In this document: piece after piece, positions 8,931 to 18,230 of the stretch
How the letters are laid out: each line of letters begins with the position of its first letter
Position numbering within the stretch: position 1 is the first letter of the stretch
Origin: an uncultured Eisenbergiella sp.
GTDB lineage: Bacteria > Bacillota > Clostridia > Lachnospirales > Lachnospiraceae
Assembly: GCA_910585455.1 (NCBI GenBank)
Contig: CAJUEL010000007.1
Location: 1-64,000 of the forward strand
Direction of reading: 5' to 3'
DNA length: 64,000 bases
Program-made: the position numbers and the translations under genes
The notes under the pieces: model-generated
Told to the model about the DNA's origin: nothing
The model's input: the letters and a program-made list of their open reading frames with translations, nothing else
Database searches by the model: none

Positions 8931-10735
8931 TTTATATTTTCATGATACATTTTCTGATACGCTTCTTGCAGGCTTACCATTGACCTTTCCATTCTCATCA
9001 ATTTATGAAGCTGGTAAGCCTGCTGATAGCATCTTTTCCCAATAGTATGATTTCCATCCATATTCCCTTGCGTATATGCCTTTTGATCAACTAAATATCC
9101 CAAAGACCGTCCTTTCTTACACTCCAATTCAAAATGGATTGCTTTATCACATACAGAAAGAGATTTTTTGAAATATCCACATCTCTCATAATCACAGCTC
9201 AAATGCTCATACACCAGAGACACTCCCACATAATGATATCTTGTGTCAACCCTGCTGTTTTCATAGCCTGCCTTTACCTTTTCCAGCAATGCGATCGCCT
9301 CTTCTCTTCTTTCAAGCTCATCGTACCGCAATGCTATGTAATTGATAATGGTAGCTTCCATTCTGCTAAGCACCACCCGGTCGATCTGTTCCTGACCAAG
9401 ATCACCTCTTGTGACCGCAAATGCCTCCCAGCATTTGTCTATTGCTTCCTGCGCGCTGATCTCTCCTTCTTCCTTTGCAAAGAAAGCGTCCTGAAACTGA
9501 ACATACTGCCTGTTTTCACGATAATCCAGCGACAGCTTTGACTTTAAATGCAGATACAGTGCCTTTCCCTTTTCGATATTGCGATACTGCCCCTGGCCTG
9601 CGATCTGCCTCTCCTCCTCCAACAGCTCCCAATCATCCACCACAAGCCGGGTGCTCACAATTTCTCTGTCCAGTCCCAGATATTCCTTCAGCTTCCGGAA
9701 GGTTCCGGGCTTGGGCTTAAATCTGCCGTTTTCGATCCGGGAGATTGTTTTTTGATCGATATCCAGCTCCTCCGCAAGCTCCTGCTGCGACTTTTTGCGG
9801 ACGCCGCGCTCCTGCCCGAACAGCTCGGAAAGCAGATAAATCTCCTGCTGCCGGTAGTTTTTCCAAAGCGCAATCTGCCCTGTCTCCCAGGGCTCTTTGT
9901 ACTCTGCATAAAGCTGACGCAGGGCATCCCGCTGCTTTTTCCATTCCCGCTTCATTTCTCCTTCCGCCAGGGACAGGATCCGATCCAGAAACTGAGGCAG
10001 ATGAAGCAGCCAGCCGTTGTCCGCGAGGATGCCCTCTCCCAGCAGCGCATAGGAAAGCGCGCCCTCCCGGTTCTGCCTCTTTAGCGCCAGATTGCCAAGC
10101 ACCCACGCCGCCTTGCTGTATACATTGGCATAGGCCTCCCTGTCCACGCAATGCTTCCCGATATAGGCAAGGACTCTGTCATTGTCCGCCTGCGGCAGGC
10201 TCTCTTTGCCCTCCGCCTTTGCCTGCAGCCGCATCAAAAGCAGCACCAGCTCGCTTTCGCCCAGCGGTCGGTTATCCGGACCGCTCCACGTAAAGGCGGG
10301 AATGGTCAGGCCGACCGCCTCCTCCAGCAGGAGCGCTGCCCGTTTCCATTGTCCCTCCGCTTCACCTGCGATTACGGACCGCATCTTACAGATATATTGC
10401 CGGTGAAGCGGCTGCCCGCCCTCCGGCAGACTTTCATAATAGGTCAGCGCCGCTTCTGCCTCTACATAATCCCTCTGTGTCAGACTTTCCTCCACCCGTT
10501 CCCGCAGGTAATAGAGTTCATATGCCCTTTCATCGTGGAGAAATTCCAGCTTATTGCCGGACGCTCCCAGCCGCTCCAGAATCCGCTCCAGCACAAAAAA
10601 ATCCGGCAGCCTTTCTCCCTTTTCTGTCCGCAGCAGCGTGCTGACGGCACAGACGCCATTTGCCAGCTCCTCACAGCTGATTCCTCTGCGTCTCCGCGCC
10701 CGGGTGATGAGCTTTCCGAGCAATTCCTTATCCAC
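8927..10735 (-). CDS. Two-HTH, TPR-type transcriptional regulator (RRNPP-like)
   Basis: This 602-residue protein has an N-terminal XRE-type helix-turn-helix (about 5-57) and a second, clearer one at about 315-354 (QQELAEELDIDQKTISRIEN). The rest is alpha-helical with TPR-like repeats (about 70-300 and 380-600). TPR plus XRE architecture is that of RRNPP regulators such as Rgg, PlcR, NprR and TprA, which bind imported peptides. Two HTH domains in one chain are unusual for the classical members. A GTG start at 10735 is used, with AGAGGG six bases upstream. It follows the acyltransferase gene by 55 bases and converges on the small peptide gene with a four-base stop overlap. Its cognate ligand is inferred to be that peptide. 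Confidence 0.75.
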   Translation of the reverse strand: MDKELLGKLITRARRRRGISCEELANGVCAVSTLLRTEKGERLPDFFVLERILERLGASGNKLEFLHDERAYELYYLRERVEESLTQRDYVEAEAALTYYESLPEGGQPLHRQYICKMRSVIAGEAEGQWKRAALLLEEAVGLTIPAFTWSGPDNRPLGESELVLLLMRLQAKAEGKESLPQADNDRVLAYIGKHCVDREAYANVYSKAAWVLGNLALKRQNREGALSYALLGEGILADNGWLLHLPQFLDRILSLAEGEMKREWKKQRDALRQLYAEYKEPWETGQIALWKNYRQQEIYLLSELFGQERGVRKKSQQELAEELDIDQKTISRIENGRFKPKPGTFRKLKEYLGLDREIVSTRLVVDDWELLEEERQIAGQGQYRNIEKGKALYLHLKSKLSLDYRENRQYVQFQDAFFAKEEGEISAQEAIDKCWEAFAVTRGDLGQEQIDRVVLSRMEATIINYIALRYDELERREEAIALLEKVKAGYENSRVDTRYHYVGVSLVYEHLSCDYERCGYFKKSLSVCDKAIHFELECKKGRSLGYLVDQKAYTQGNMDGNHTIGKRCYQQAYQLHKLMRMERSMVSLQEAYQKMYHENIN

Positions 10736-10790
10736 ACGTCACCCTCTTTCCGTATTCCTTCTGTTTCCAATATGTCGCCCCAAAAGAGCC

Positions 10791-11681
10791 TCATGCCGTT
10801 TCCTTCGGATAAAAGAAGATCCCCAGCGCCGTGCCCACGGGCTCCCCGGCACACAGCCTGGCCTTATAGGCGCGCTGCAGTCCGGTCCCCTCCGGCAGCG
10901 TTTCCGGATGCGCAAAGTCCCTCTGTCCGAATATCCGCCACAGGTCACCGTCCCCCTGTCGCGTCTTTAAAATCTCATATTCGCTCATAAAGCGCACAAT
11001 GCCGCTCTTTTCCCCAAGCATTTCCCTATGGGGCGGAAAAAGCAGCCAGGAATCGCAGACAAAGGCGACCGTACCGCCGGGAAAGGCGTCCGCAAAAAAC
11101 TCTGCCGCCTGCCGGTAGGATGCGTGACACGTCTCCATATCCAGCTTCCCGCAGGAAGGGATATGGACATTGATCGCTTTCCTCATGCCCTCCGGCTTTG
11201 TCTTTCCTGTCCTTTCGTACTCCGCCGGAAAATCCACCAGCTCAAACTGCAGCCTGCCCAGCGCAAACCGTTCCAGTTCAAAAAATCCCGGAAACCAGTG
11301 CGCCACAAAGCTGCCCCAAATGCCGTAATTTTCCCAACACTCCCGCAGCTTCCAGCGCATATCCATACAGGAATCGTGCCAGATTTGCAGGTCGATCCCT
11401 TTTTGCTCATACAGCTCCAAAAGCTGCTCCGTCAGGCACAAAAAGATCAAAAGCTCTGCCGTGTACCGGTGCACGCCGGCAAGCCGTCCCGCTTCGTCGA
11501 TTTCTGCCAGCATCGTCCGATAATCCATGTGGACGTCCTGCCTGTATGCCGCAAGCCATCTCTGCCATATTTCCATCGCCTGCGGATTGCCGGACACCCG
11601 CTCCCACGCATCCAGCATCACCGCTTTTGCTTCCGCCGGGAAATCAAGCTCCCGGCAAATCCCTTCGATATACTCTCTCAT
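10791..11681 (-). CDS. Putative GNAT-like acyltransferase (NAT_N/GNAT_C type)
   Basis: A 296-residue cytoplasmic protein without signal or membrane segments. The N-terminal half is helical and rich in Trp, Tyr and Glu; the C-terminal half is mixed alpha/beta. The overall pattern recalls the clostridial proteins with an N-acyltransferase N-terminal domain followed by a GNAT-like C-terminal domain. No catalytic residue could be identified from reading alone. The ATG at 11681 follows AAGGAG by six bases. It is upstream of, and probably co-transcribed with, the HTH/TPR regulator. A role in modifying the peptide or regulator is possible but unsupported. The family call is from memory. Confidence 0.5.
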   Translation of the reverse strand: MREYIEGICRELDFPAEAKAVMLDAWERVSGNPQAMEIWQRWLAAYRQDVHMDYRTMLAEIDEAGRLAGVHRYTAELLIFLCLTEQLLELYEQKGIDLQIWHDSCMDMRWKLRECWENYGIWGSFVAHWFPGFFELERFALGRLQFELVDFPAEYERTGKTKPEGMRKAINVHIPSCGKLDMETCHASYRQAAEFFADAFPGGTVAFVCDSWLLFPPHREMLGEKSGIVRFMSEYEILKTRQGDGDLWRIFGQRDFAHPETLPEGTGLQRAYKARLCAGEPVGTALGIFFYPKETA

Positions 11682-11708
11682 GCCCGCTCCTTATTCATAA
11701 TGATTCAA

Positions 11709-11739
11709 ACAGGTCTGCGCCATAAACGCGCAGACCTGT
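11709..11739. repeat. Short palindrome, GGTCTGCGC type
   Basis: Perfect 12-bp arms ACAGGTCTGCGC and GCGCAGACCTGT with a seven-base loop, in the gap between ileS and the acyltransferase gene. Related copies occur at 24135-24159, 16409-16433 and, weakly, 42647-42673. Confidence 0.65.
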
Positions 11740-11763
11740 CTGGACTGTATTCCTTATTTATAG

Positions 11764-11785
11764 CAGTTCAGACAGATCTGAACTG
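11764..11785. repeat. Short palindrome, GTTCAGAC type
   Basis: CAGTTCAGA and TCTGAACTG arms with a four-base loop, 24 bases from the previous palindrome. It belongs to the dispersed family also found at 18231, 19768, 31836, 35741 and 58530. Confidence 0.65.
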
Positions 11786-11791
11786 TTGCCC

Positions 11792-14700
11792 TTATTCTGC
11801 TGTTTTCTCCACGCAGATCGTCACAATCTCGCCGTTTACGTTCCATTCCTTGCTCACTGCCAGCACCTCTTCCCTGACAATAGCATCTGCCAGCACCTTT
11901 GTGGCGATCACATCCTGATTTTTCAGCACGATAGAAGCGACCTTTTCGTTGCCGCAGACGGAAACCCGGATGCGGTCTGTCACCTCAAAGCCGGTATCCT
12001 TACGCATGGTCTGAATTTTGCTGATGACCTCGTAAACGAAGCCCTCCTCCACCAGCGCGTCGGTCAGGTTGGTATCCAGCACCACGGTCATATAGTTATC
12101 GGCTTCGGACACATAGCCGCTCTTCTGGCTCATTTCGATGAGCAGGTCGTCCTTTGTCAGCTCCACGTCCGTATCGTTCACCGTAAATTTCAGCACGCCC
12201 CTGGCGTTTAACTCGTCCATCGCCGCGTTGCCGTCCAGCTCCTCCAGATGCTTTTTGATGCCGCCCAGCTGTTTGCCGTATTTGGGTCCCACCGTGCGCA
12301 GCTGCGGCTTAAAGGTGTAGGAGGTGAAATCCCGCACGTCGTCGGTAAAGACGATGCGCTTCACATTCAGCTCATCCCGGATGATTTCCTGATAAAATCC
12401 GGAGAGCGCATGCTCCGCTTTTACAAACATCGTGCCGATGGGCTGGCGGTTTTTGATGTTCGCACTGTTGCGGCAGGCGCGTCCCATAACAACCACCTTC
12501 AAAACCTCCGCCATGTCCTCTTCCAGCTTTTTATCAATCCGGCTTTCCTCTGCTACAGGGAAATCGCACAGGTGGATGCTTTCCGGCGCTTCCTGGTCCA
12601 CGCTCCTGACCAGATTCTGGTAAATGTCCTCCGTCATGAAGGGCACCATCGGCGCCGCCGCCTTCGCTGTGGTCAGCAGAGCGGTATAAAGCGTCATATA
12701 GGCGTTGATCTTATCCTGCTCCATGCCCTTTGCCCAGAACCGCTCCCGGCTTCTTCTCACATACCAGTTGCTCATTTCGTCCACGAAATCCTCCAGCGCG
12801 CGGGCGGCTTCCGGGATGCGGTAATGATCCAGATTTTCATCCACCGCTTTCACCATGGAATGCATTCTGGAAAGCAGCCATTTGTCCATGACCGGCAGCT
12901 TTTCATATTCCAGCGCATAGTCTTTGGCGTTAAAATTGTCAATGTTCGCATAGAGCACGAAAAACGCGTAGGTATTCCAGAGGGTGCTCATGAATTTGCG
13001 CTGTCCCTCCTGCACCGCCCTGCCGCTGTAGCGCTTGGGAAGCCAGGGCGCGGAAACCGTAAAGAAATACCAGCGGTTCGCGTCCGCACCATATTGCTCC
13101 AGCGCGTCAAAGGGATCCACCGCGTTCCCCTTGCTCTTGCTCATCTTCTGTCCGTTCTCGTCCTGCACATGTCCCATGACGATGACGTTTTCAAAAGGAG
13201 ATTTGTTGAACAGCAGGGTGGATTCCGCCATCAGGGAGTAAAACCATCCCCGCGTCTGGTCCACCGCCTCGGAGATGAACTGTGCCGGGAACTGCTGCTC
13301 AAACAGCTCTTTATTTTCAAAAGGATAATGGTGCTGGGCAAACGGCATTGCGCCGGAATCAAACCAGCAGTCGATCACCTCCGGCACCCGATGCATCTGT
13401 TTGCCGCAATGGGGGCAGGCGATCGTGATCTCATCGATATAAGGGCGGTGCAGCTCCACACTGAGAGCCTTCTCATTGCCGGACTTTTCAAGCAGCTCTT
13501 TCCGGCTGCCGATCGATTCCATATGGCCGCATTCGCATTCCCATACGTTTAAGGGCGTGCCCCAGTAACGGTTGCGGGAAATGCCCCAGTCCTGCACGTT
13601 TTCCAGCCAGTCGCCAAAGCGCCCCTTGCCGATGGATTCCGGAATCCAGTTGACCGTGTTATTGTTGCGGATCAGATCGTCCTTCACCGCTGTCATTTTG
13701 ATGAACCAGGATTCCCGGGCATAGTAGATCAGGGGCGTATCACAGCGCCAGCAGTGGGGATAGCTGTGCTCAAATTTGGGTGCGGAGAACAAAAGCTCCG
13801 CCTTTTCCAGCGCCTCCAGGATCAGCATATCCGCCTTTTTGCAGAAAACACCCGCCCAGGGCGTTTCCTTCGTCATCTGTCCTTTTCCGTCCACCAGCTG
13901 TACGAAGGGCAGGTCATAATGCCGGCCCACGTTGGCGTCATCCTCACCGAAGGCAGGGGCGATGTGCACCACGCCGGTGCCGTCCGTCAGCGTGACATAG
14001 GTGTCGCAGGTGACATAAAACGCTTTCTTATTCTGCCTTTTGCAGATTTCTGTGGCGCAGTCAAAGAGCGGCTCATATTCCTTGTATTCCAGCTCCTTAC
14101 CGGTATAGCTTTCCAGCACCTCATAGGCCGGCTGCTCCGGATTGTCCTGATTGAGCCTGCCCAGAACCGTATCCAGCAGCGCCTTTGCCATATAATAGGT
14201 AAAGCCGTCCGCCGCCTTCACCTTGCAGTATTCCTCATTGGGATTCACGCACAGCGCCACGTTAGAGGGCAGCGTCCAGGGCGTGGTCGTCCATGCCAGA
14301 ATATAGGCGTCCTCTCCCTTTACCTTAAAACGCGCCACCGCGGAGCGTTCCTTCACATCCTTGTAGCCCTGCGCCACCTCCTGTGCGGACAGGGGCGTGC
14401 CGCAGCGGGGACAGTAGGGAACGATCTTAAAGCCCTTGTACAAAAGTCCCTTTTCCCAGATCTGCTTAAGCGCCCACCACTCGGACTCGATATAATTGTC
14501 GTCATAGGTGACATAGGGGTTATCCATATCCGCCCAGAAACCGACCGTGCCGGAGAAGTCCTCCCACATGCCCTTATACTTCCAGACGCTTTCCTTGCAC
14601 TTGTCAATGAAAGGCACCAGCCCGTACTGCTCGATCTGATCCTTTCCGTCCAGTCCCAGCAGCTTTTCCACCTCCAGCTCCACCGGAAGCCCGTGGGTAT

Positions 14701-14962
14701 CCCAGCCCGCCTTACGGGGCACAAAGCATCCCTTCATCGTGCGGTAACGGGGAATCATGTCCTTGATGACGCGGGTCTCCAGATGTCCGATGTGGGGCTT
14801 GCCGTTGGCGGTAGGAGGACCGTCATAGAAGGTGTAGGTCTCCCCCTCCTTCCGGCTTTCCATGCTTTTTTTGAAAATGTCATTGTCACGCCAGAACTTC
14901 TCGATGTTCTTTTCCCGTTCCACGAAATTTAAGTTCGCGTCCACCTTGTTGTACATGCTCAT
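11792..14962 (-). CDS. ileS: Isoleucyl-tRNA synthetase
   Basis: The enzyme charges tRNA-Ile with isoleucine in the cytoplasm. The class I signatures are clear: GKPHIGH near the N-terminus (the HIGH box) and KMSKS in the second half. Length from the chosen ATG (14962) is 1056 residues, as expected for the long clostridial type. The frame stays open another 63 codons upstream, but that part is low-complexity and lies between the T-box and a GAGAGG ribosome site, so it is not counted. An ATG two codons further in is an alternative. Expression is controlled by the T-box leader at 15194-15506. Confidence 0.97.
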   Translation of the reverse strand: MSMYNKVDANLNFVEREKNIEKFWRDNDIFKKSMESRKEGETYTFYDGPPTANGKPHIGHLETRVIKDMIPRYRTMKGCFVPRKAGWDTHGLPVELEVEKLLGLDGKDQIEQYGLVPFIDKCKESVWKYKGMWEDFSGTVGFWADMDNPYVTYDDNYIESEWWALKQIWEKGLLYKGFKIVPYCPRCGTPLSAQEVAQGYKDVKERSAVARFKVKGEDAYILAWTTTPWTLPSNVALCVNPNEEYCKVKAADGFTYYMAKALLDTVLGRLNQDNPEQPAYEVLESYTGKELEYKEYEPLFDCATEICKRQNKKAFYVTCDTYVTLTDGTGVVHIAPAFGEDDANVGRHYDLPFVQLVDGKGQMTKETPWAGVFCKKADMLILEALEKAELLFSAPKFEHSYPHCWRCDTPLIYYARESWFIKMTAVKDDLIRNNNTVNWIPESIGKGRFGDWLENVQDWGISRNRYWGTPLNVWECECGHMESIGSRKELLEKSGNEKALSVELHRPYIDEITIACPHCGKQMHRVPEVIDCWFDSGAMPFAQHHYPFENKELFEQQFPAQFISEAVDQTRGWFYSLMAESTLLFNKSPFENVIVMGHVQDENGQKMSKSKGNAVDPFDALEQYGADANRWYFFTVSAPWLPKRYSGRAVQEGQRKFMSTLWNTYAFFVLYANIDNFNAKDYALEYEKLPVMDKWLLSRMHSMVKAVDENLDHYRIPEAARALEDFVDEMSNWYVRRSRERFWAKGMEQDKINAYMTLYTALLTTAKAAAPMVPFMTEDIYQNLVRSVDQEAPESIHLCDFPVAEESRIDKKLEEDMAEVLKVVVMGRACRNSANIKNRQPIGTMFVKAEHALSGFYQEIIRDELNVKRIVFTDDVRDFTSYTFKPQLRTVGPKYGKQLGGIKKHLEELDGNAAMDELNARGVLKFTVNDTDVELTKDDLLIEMSQKSGYVSEADNYMTVVLDTNLTDALVEEGFVYEVISKIQTMRKDTGFEVTDRIRVSVCGNEKVASIVLKNQDVIATKVLADAIVREEVLAVSKEWNVNGEIVTICVEKTAE

Positions 14963-15159
14963 CCATCCTCTCTTTCTGTCAGAAGCTTCGTCAAACCGCC
15001 AGGCAGAGCGCACCGGCGGGGAGGCAGCCCCCCCACAGGCGGAAAAACCGGACAAATCCGGCGCGCCGGGGAAGGGCGGCATTCCTCCGGGGACGCTCCC
15101 GCTCTGCAGTTTGACTGTTTCTTTGATGCCAAAGCTTACGCGCGTCCGCACATAAGCCT

Positions 15160-15197
15160 TTTTATACGATCGGGAACGAGTTTCCTATCGTATAAAA
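15160..15197. repeat. Inverted repeat just after the T-box terminator
   Basis: TTTTATACGAT (15160-15170) and ATCGTATAAAA (15187-15197) form 11-bp perfect arms. The second arm overlaps the T tract of the T-box terminator, so this hairpin could compete with it or act as a second stop. Confidence 0.5.
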
Positions 15198-15506
15198 AAA
15201 CCCGTCCTGTAAAAGGACGGGCACAATTTCTGTGACTCGTATACCACCTGTTACATCATACGCCCGTTTGGCAGACTGTCACGCTCCAGGGAGCGGGGAT
15301 AGCCGATGCGGGAAATATGGTTTCCAATAACGCCGGAAACTGCGTTGGAGCCTACCAGACTGCCCTTTGAAATCTCCACAGTCGTTTGGCCCCACAACTC
15401 AGAAGGGATATTCAGCTGTTCTTACTCACACCGGTCTTCCACCGCCGCCGGCTCGCTGAAGCTTTCCGATACAGCCTACTGTCTTCGTCACAGTCTTTCT
15501 CTTTCT
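15194..15506 (-). promoter_or_regulatory. T-box riboswitch controlling ileS
   Basis: Read on the minus strand, the leader has an internal loop containing GAATATCCC, with ATC as a plausible isoleucine specifier codon. Further on is the T-box sequence AACAGGTGGTATACGAG (15236-15252). It ends in a terminator stem CCCGTCCT/AGGACGGG (15201-15221) followed by seven T. Uncharged tRNA-Ile would pair with the leader and favour the antiterminator. Stem I boundaries are approximate. Confidence 0.88.
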
Positions 15507-15512
15507 GCTTGC

Positions 15513-15542
15513 ATTATACGGCGGAGCTGTCGAGATTGTCAA
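15513..15542 (-). promoter_or_regulatory. Promoter of the ileS leader
   Basis: Minus-strand TTGACA (15537-15542), 18 bases, TATAAT (15513-15518). The transcript should begin at about 15506, just before stem I of the T-box. Confidence 0.8.
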
Positions 15543-15624
15543 GACATTCTTTTCATTTGCCATATCTGTATATTACAAAGTGTTATTGTTCACGTTGCAT
15601 CCAACGACACCGGGAACAGCAACA

Positions 15625-16317
15625 TTATCCTTTCGCGCCAAAGCCGGATTTTTCCCCATCTTCCTCCTCTAAAAGCCGGGTCACATTCCCGTAGCCGTCA
15701 ATCGCCCTCCTGCATCTGGCTTCTACCTCCTCAGGCGTTTCCCCCTCCTCTGCATCGGGAAGCTGCCCATACTGCCTCTCATATTCGGCATCCGTTGGCA
15801 GCCTTCCATAGGCTTCACTCTCCATAAAGCTCCTCGTGATATTCCGGATGGCGGAAAGCTTCGCGTCCTTGAACAGGGCATATTCCACCTTATACGCGAT
15901 CGGAATCGCCCCATTGCTTTCCACCACCCCAAAACCGGTGTAGACCAAATCCATGCATCCTTCCGCGGTCCGCTCCACCTCCTCTGCCGTCCGGCAGTTC
16001 ACAAGCTTTTCCGCAAAACGCTCGTTTTCCCGCACAATGGACTGCACCTTTGCCCAGGATTCCGGATCGTTCTGCGTCAGATACTCTTCCTCCTCCTCAG
16101 ACGGCTCCTCCCCATCCTGCAGCTTCTGATAAACAGAATGATAGACCGCCGCATCCGCATCCAACAGCGCCTGCCCTTCTCCCTTCCACAGCATGTTGAG
16201 CAAAACCTGCTTCCGTATTCTGTTCTGAATATCCTCTTCTCCCTCCGCCTGTCCAAGCTGCTTCCAGCGCATATACATTTCCAGCACCTTGCTCTTTTTG
16301 ATATTCACATCCTGCAT
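15625..16317 (-). CDS. Hypothetical acidic protein
   Basis: A 230-residue soluble protein not recognised from any family. It begins with a short basic stretch, continues with charged helices, has a run of glutamates near residue 90, and ends in an acidic, Glu-rich tail. No signal peptide, membrane helix, cysteine pair or nucleotide-binding motif is visible. The start at 16317 has AAGGG nine bases upstream. It is a lone gene between the ileS leader and a long hairpin repeat. Codon use looks like its neighbours, and the charge pattern argues that the frame is real. Confidence 0.65.
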   Translation of the reverse strand: MQDVNIKKSKVLEMYMRWKQLGQAEGEEDIQNRIRKQVLLNMLWKGEGQALLDADAAVYHSVYQKLQDGEEPSEEEEEYLTQNDPESWAKVQSIVRENERFAEKLVNCRTAEEVERTAEGCMDLVYTGFGVVESNGAIPIAYKVEYALFKDAKLSAIRNITRSFMESEAYGRLPTDAEYERQYGQLPDAEEGETPEEVEARCRRAIDGYGNVTRLLEEEDGEKSGFGAKG

Positions 16318-16408
16318 GCCATCGCACCCTTTTTCATCTTTTATTCACAATATTGCCTTTCACTCATCTATCCGAACAGTAACCTCCGTTACCGGCACGA
16401 TTTCTCAT

Positions 16409-16433
16409 GTTCTGCGCGTCGAACGCACAGAAC
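16409..16433. repeat. Short palindrome, TCTGCGCG type
   Basis: GTTCTGCGCG and CGCACAGAAC arms (one mismatch) around TCGAA, upstream of the hypothetical gene. Same subfamily as 24135-24159. The rest of 16318-16517 shows nothing recognisable. Confidence 0.55.
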
Positions 16434-16517
16434 TATTATTTTAGTATACCATGAAACCCCCGCGCGGTCAAAAAGTTCCTTGCGTTCTTCCTTCTCATAG
16501 GGTACACTAATAGTATC

Positions 16518-16945
16518 AAAATTACCATCTGTGCGATCAAAATGTGGCATCCCGGGCAGGCCAGCGCGTACCGGATGGCGAAAGGCACAGGGGCGGGCGG
16601 GCAGGCGCTGCCAGAGGCGAACCGGCAGGAGCGGACAGGCATTTTCCCACGGCTGATATCCAAAGCGGAGAAATTCCTCAAACCCGCAGAGCATTCCTGC
16701 ATCAGGGCGCAAAACCGCCCAAACGAAGTGCGTTTTTTTGCGCCCTGATGCGCTTTGGAATGCGCCGCCGGTTTGATGGAATTTCCCGTTTTGGATATTG
16801 CCGTGGGAAAATGCCTGTCCGCTCCTGCCGGTTTGCCTCTGGCAGCGCCTGTCCGTCCGCCCCTGTGCCTTTCGCCATCCGGTGGGCTTTAGCCTTAGCC
16901 CGCCCGGGATACCGCAGTCCGTCTCACAAATGGCAAAATTCATGA
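16518..16945 (+). repeat. Long hairpin repeat, copy 1
   Basis: Arms 16518-16719 and 16738-16945 are complementary over about 200 bases with roughly 85-90% pairing. One 50-base stretch has a single mismatch. The apical loop (about 16720-16737) contains AAACGAAGTGCG. The core next to it (ATCCAAAGCGGAGAAATTCC on the left, GATGGAATTTCCC on the right) is shared with the elements at 62.4 and 63.1 kb, while the outer stem is not. It ends one base before the ribosome site of the MFS gene. Open frames inside it are by-products of the repeat. Confidence 0.85.
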
Positions 16946-16958
16946 AAAGGAGCTTCCT

Positions 16959-18218
16959 ATGAAAGAGAACAGTAATGATAGCCGCCTCACGCGGGCGGAA
17001 AAAAGCTGGATTTTGTACGATGTGGCAAATTCCGCATTCATCATGATCGTCACGGCAACCATTCCGATCTATTTCCGCAGCCTGACGGAAAGCGCAGGCA
17101 TGGCGGCATCCACCTCCACCTCGGTCTGGGGCAGCGCGACCAGCATTTCCATTCTGATCCTCGCCATTCTTTCCCCGATCCTGGGCGCGATCGCGGACTA
17201 TGAAAATATGAAGAAACGGATTTTTACAATCTTCTTCGCACTGGGCATCACAGGCGGCGTACTGTTTACCTTTGCCCCGAACTGGATTTCCTTCCTGATC
17301 TTTTTCATCCTGTCCCGCATCGGCTATGCGGCGTGTAATATTTTTTATGATGCCATGCTTGTGGACGTCACGACGGATGAGAGGATGGACCGGGTCTCCA
17401 CCTTCGGATATGCCTTCGGATATATCGGCAGCTGCATTCCCTTCATCGCCGGGCTGCTTCTTATATTAAATAATGAAACGCTGGGACTTCCCATGGTGAC
17501 AGCCACCCGGATTTCCTTCGTCATCACCATGGTCTGGTGGGCGGTCATGACGATTCCCCTGTATAAAAATGTGCATCAGCGCTACAGCCTGCCCCGCCAG
17601 GAGCATGTGATTTCCCATACCTTCAAGCGGCTGGGCGCCACCTTCCAGAAGCTGAAAAAGGATAAAAGCCTGCTGTTTTTCATCATCGGCTATTTCTGCT
17701 ATATCGACGGCGTTTACACCATCATTTCCATGTCCACCACCTACGGCGCTGAGGTCGGCATCGATTCCAACGCCATGGTTCTGGCTCTTTTGCTCACCCA
17801 GTTCGTCGCCTTCCCCTGCTCCATCGCGAGCGGCATACTGGCAAAAAAATTCGGTACCATGAAGCTGATCAAGGTTTTCATCCTCATGTATATGGTCATC
17901 TGCGTGATCGGCTTCGGTCTGGATACGGAGCTGGAGTTCTGGATTCTGGCAATCTGCGTAGGAATATGCCAGGGCGGCATTCAGGCGCTGTCCCGCTCCC
18001 ATTTCGGAAAGCTCATCCCCAAGGACGAATCCAGCGAGTATTTCGGCTTTTTCGATGTGTTCGGAAAATTTGCGGACTTCTTCGGTCCCCTGATCATTTC
18101 CGCCTGTGCCTTTTTCCTGCATGAATCCAAATACGGCGTGCTGTCCCTGATCCTTTTGTTCGCGATCGGCTTTTTCCTGATCACGAAATCCGAAAAGGCA
18201 GGAACCGCCAAAGGCTGA
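16959..18218 (+). CDS. MFS transporter, UMF1/Atg22-like family
   Basis: A 419-residue integral membrane protein with about 12 hydrophobic segments. The N-terminal motif YDVANSAF is typical of the UMF1 (Atg22-like) branch of the major facilitator superfamily; yeast Atg22 is a vacuolar amino-acid effluxer. The bacterial substrate is unknown. AAAGGAG at 16946-16952 sets the ATG. The right arm of a 428-bp hairpin ends at this ribosome site, so the message either carries the hairpin in its leader or starts inside it. The nicotinate phosphoribosyltransferase gene follows 75 bases later with a palindrome between, so co-transcription is possible. Confidence 0.85.
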   Translation: MKENSNDSRLTRAEKSWILYDVANSAFIMIVTATIPIYFRSLTESAGMAASTSTSVWGSATSISILILAILSPILGAIADYENMKKRIFTIFFALGITGGVLFTFAPNWISFLIFFILSRIGYAACNIFYDAMLVDVTTDERMDRVSTFGYAFGYIGSCIPFIAGLLLILNNETLGLPMVTATRISFVITMVWWAVMTIPLYKNVHQRYSLPRQEHVISHTFKRLGATFQKLKKDKSLLFFIIGYFCYIDGVYTIISMSTTYGAEVGIDSNAMVLALLLTQFVAFPCSIASGILAKKFGTMKLIKVFILMYMVICVIGFGLDTELEFWILAICVGICQGGIQALSRSHFGKLIPKDESSEYFGFFDVFGKFADFFGPLIISACAFFLHESKYGVLSLILLFAIGFFLITKSEKAGTAKG

Positions 18219-18230
18219 CCGCTGTTCAAT

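Noticed and set aside
14963..15151. 63-codon N-terminal extension of IleRS
   Set aside because: It covers the post-terminator leader, is low in family similarity, and a ribosome site lies just before the internal ATG.
16389..16943. 184-codon open frame on the minus strand across hairpin copy 1
   Set aside because: It is the translation of the inverted repeat; a similar frame at 62936-63490 shares peptide stretches only because the repeat core is shared. No ribosome site or domain supports it.
16518..16945. Retron, group II intron or DGR explanation for the long hairpins
   Set aside because: No reverse transcriptase gene is present in the window, and the elements are simple inverted repeats without the expected catalytic or template parts.
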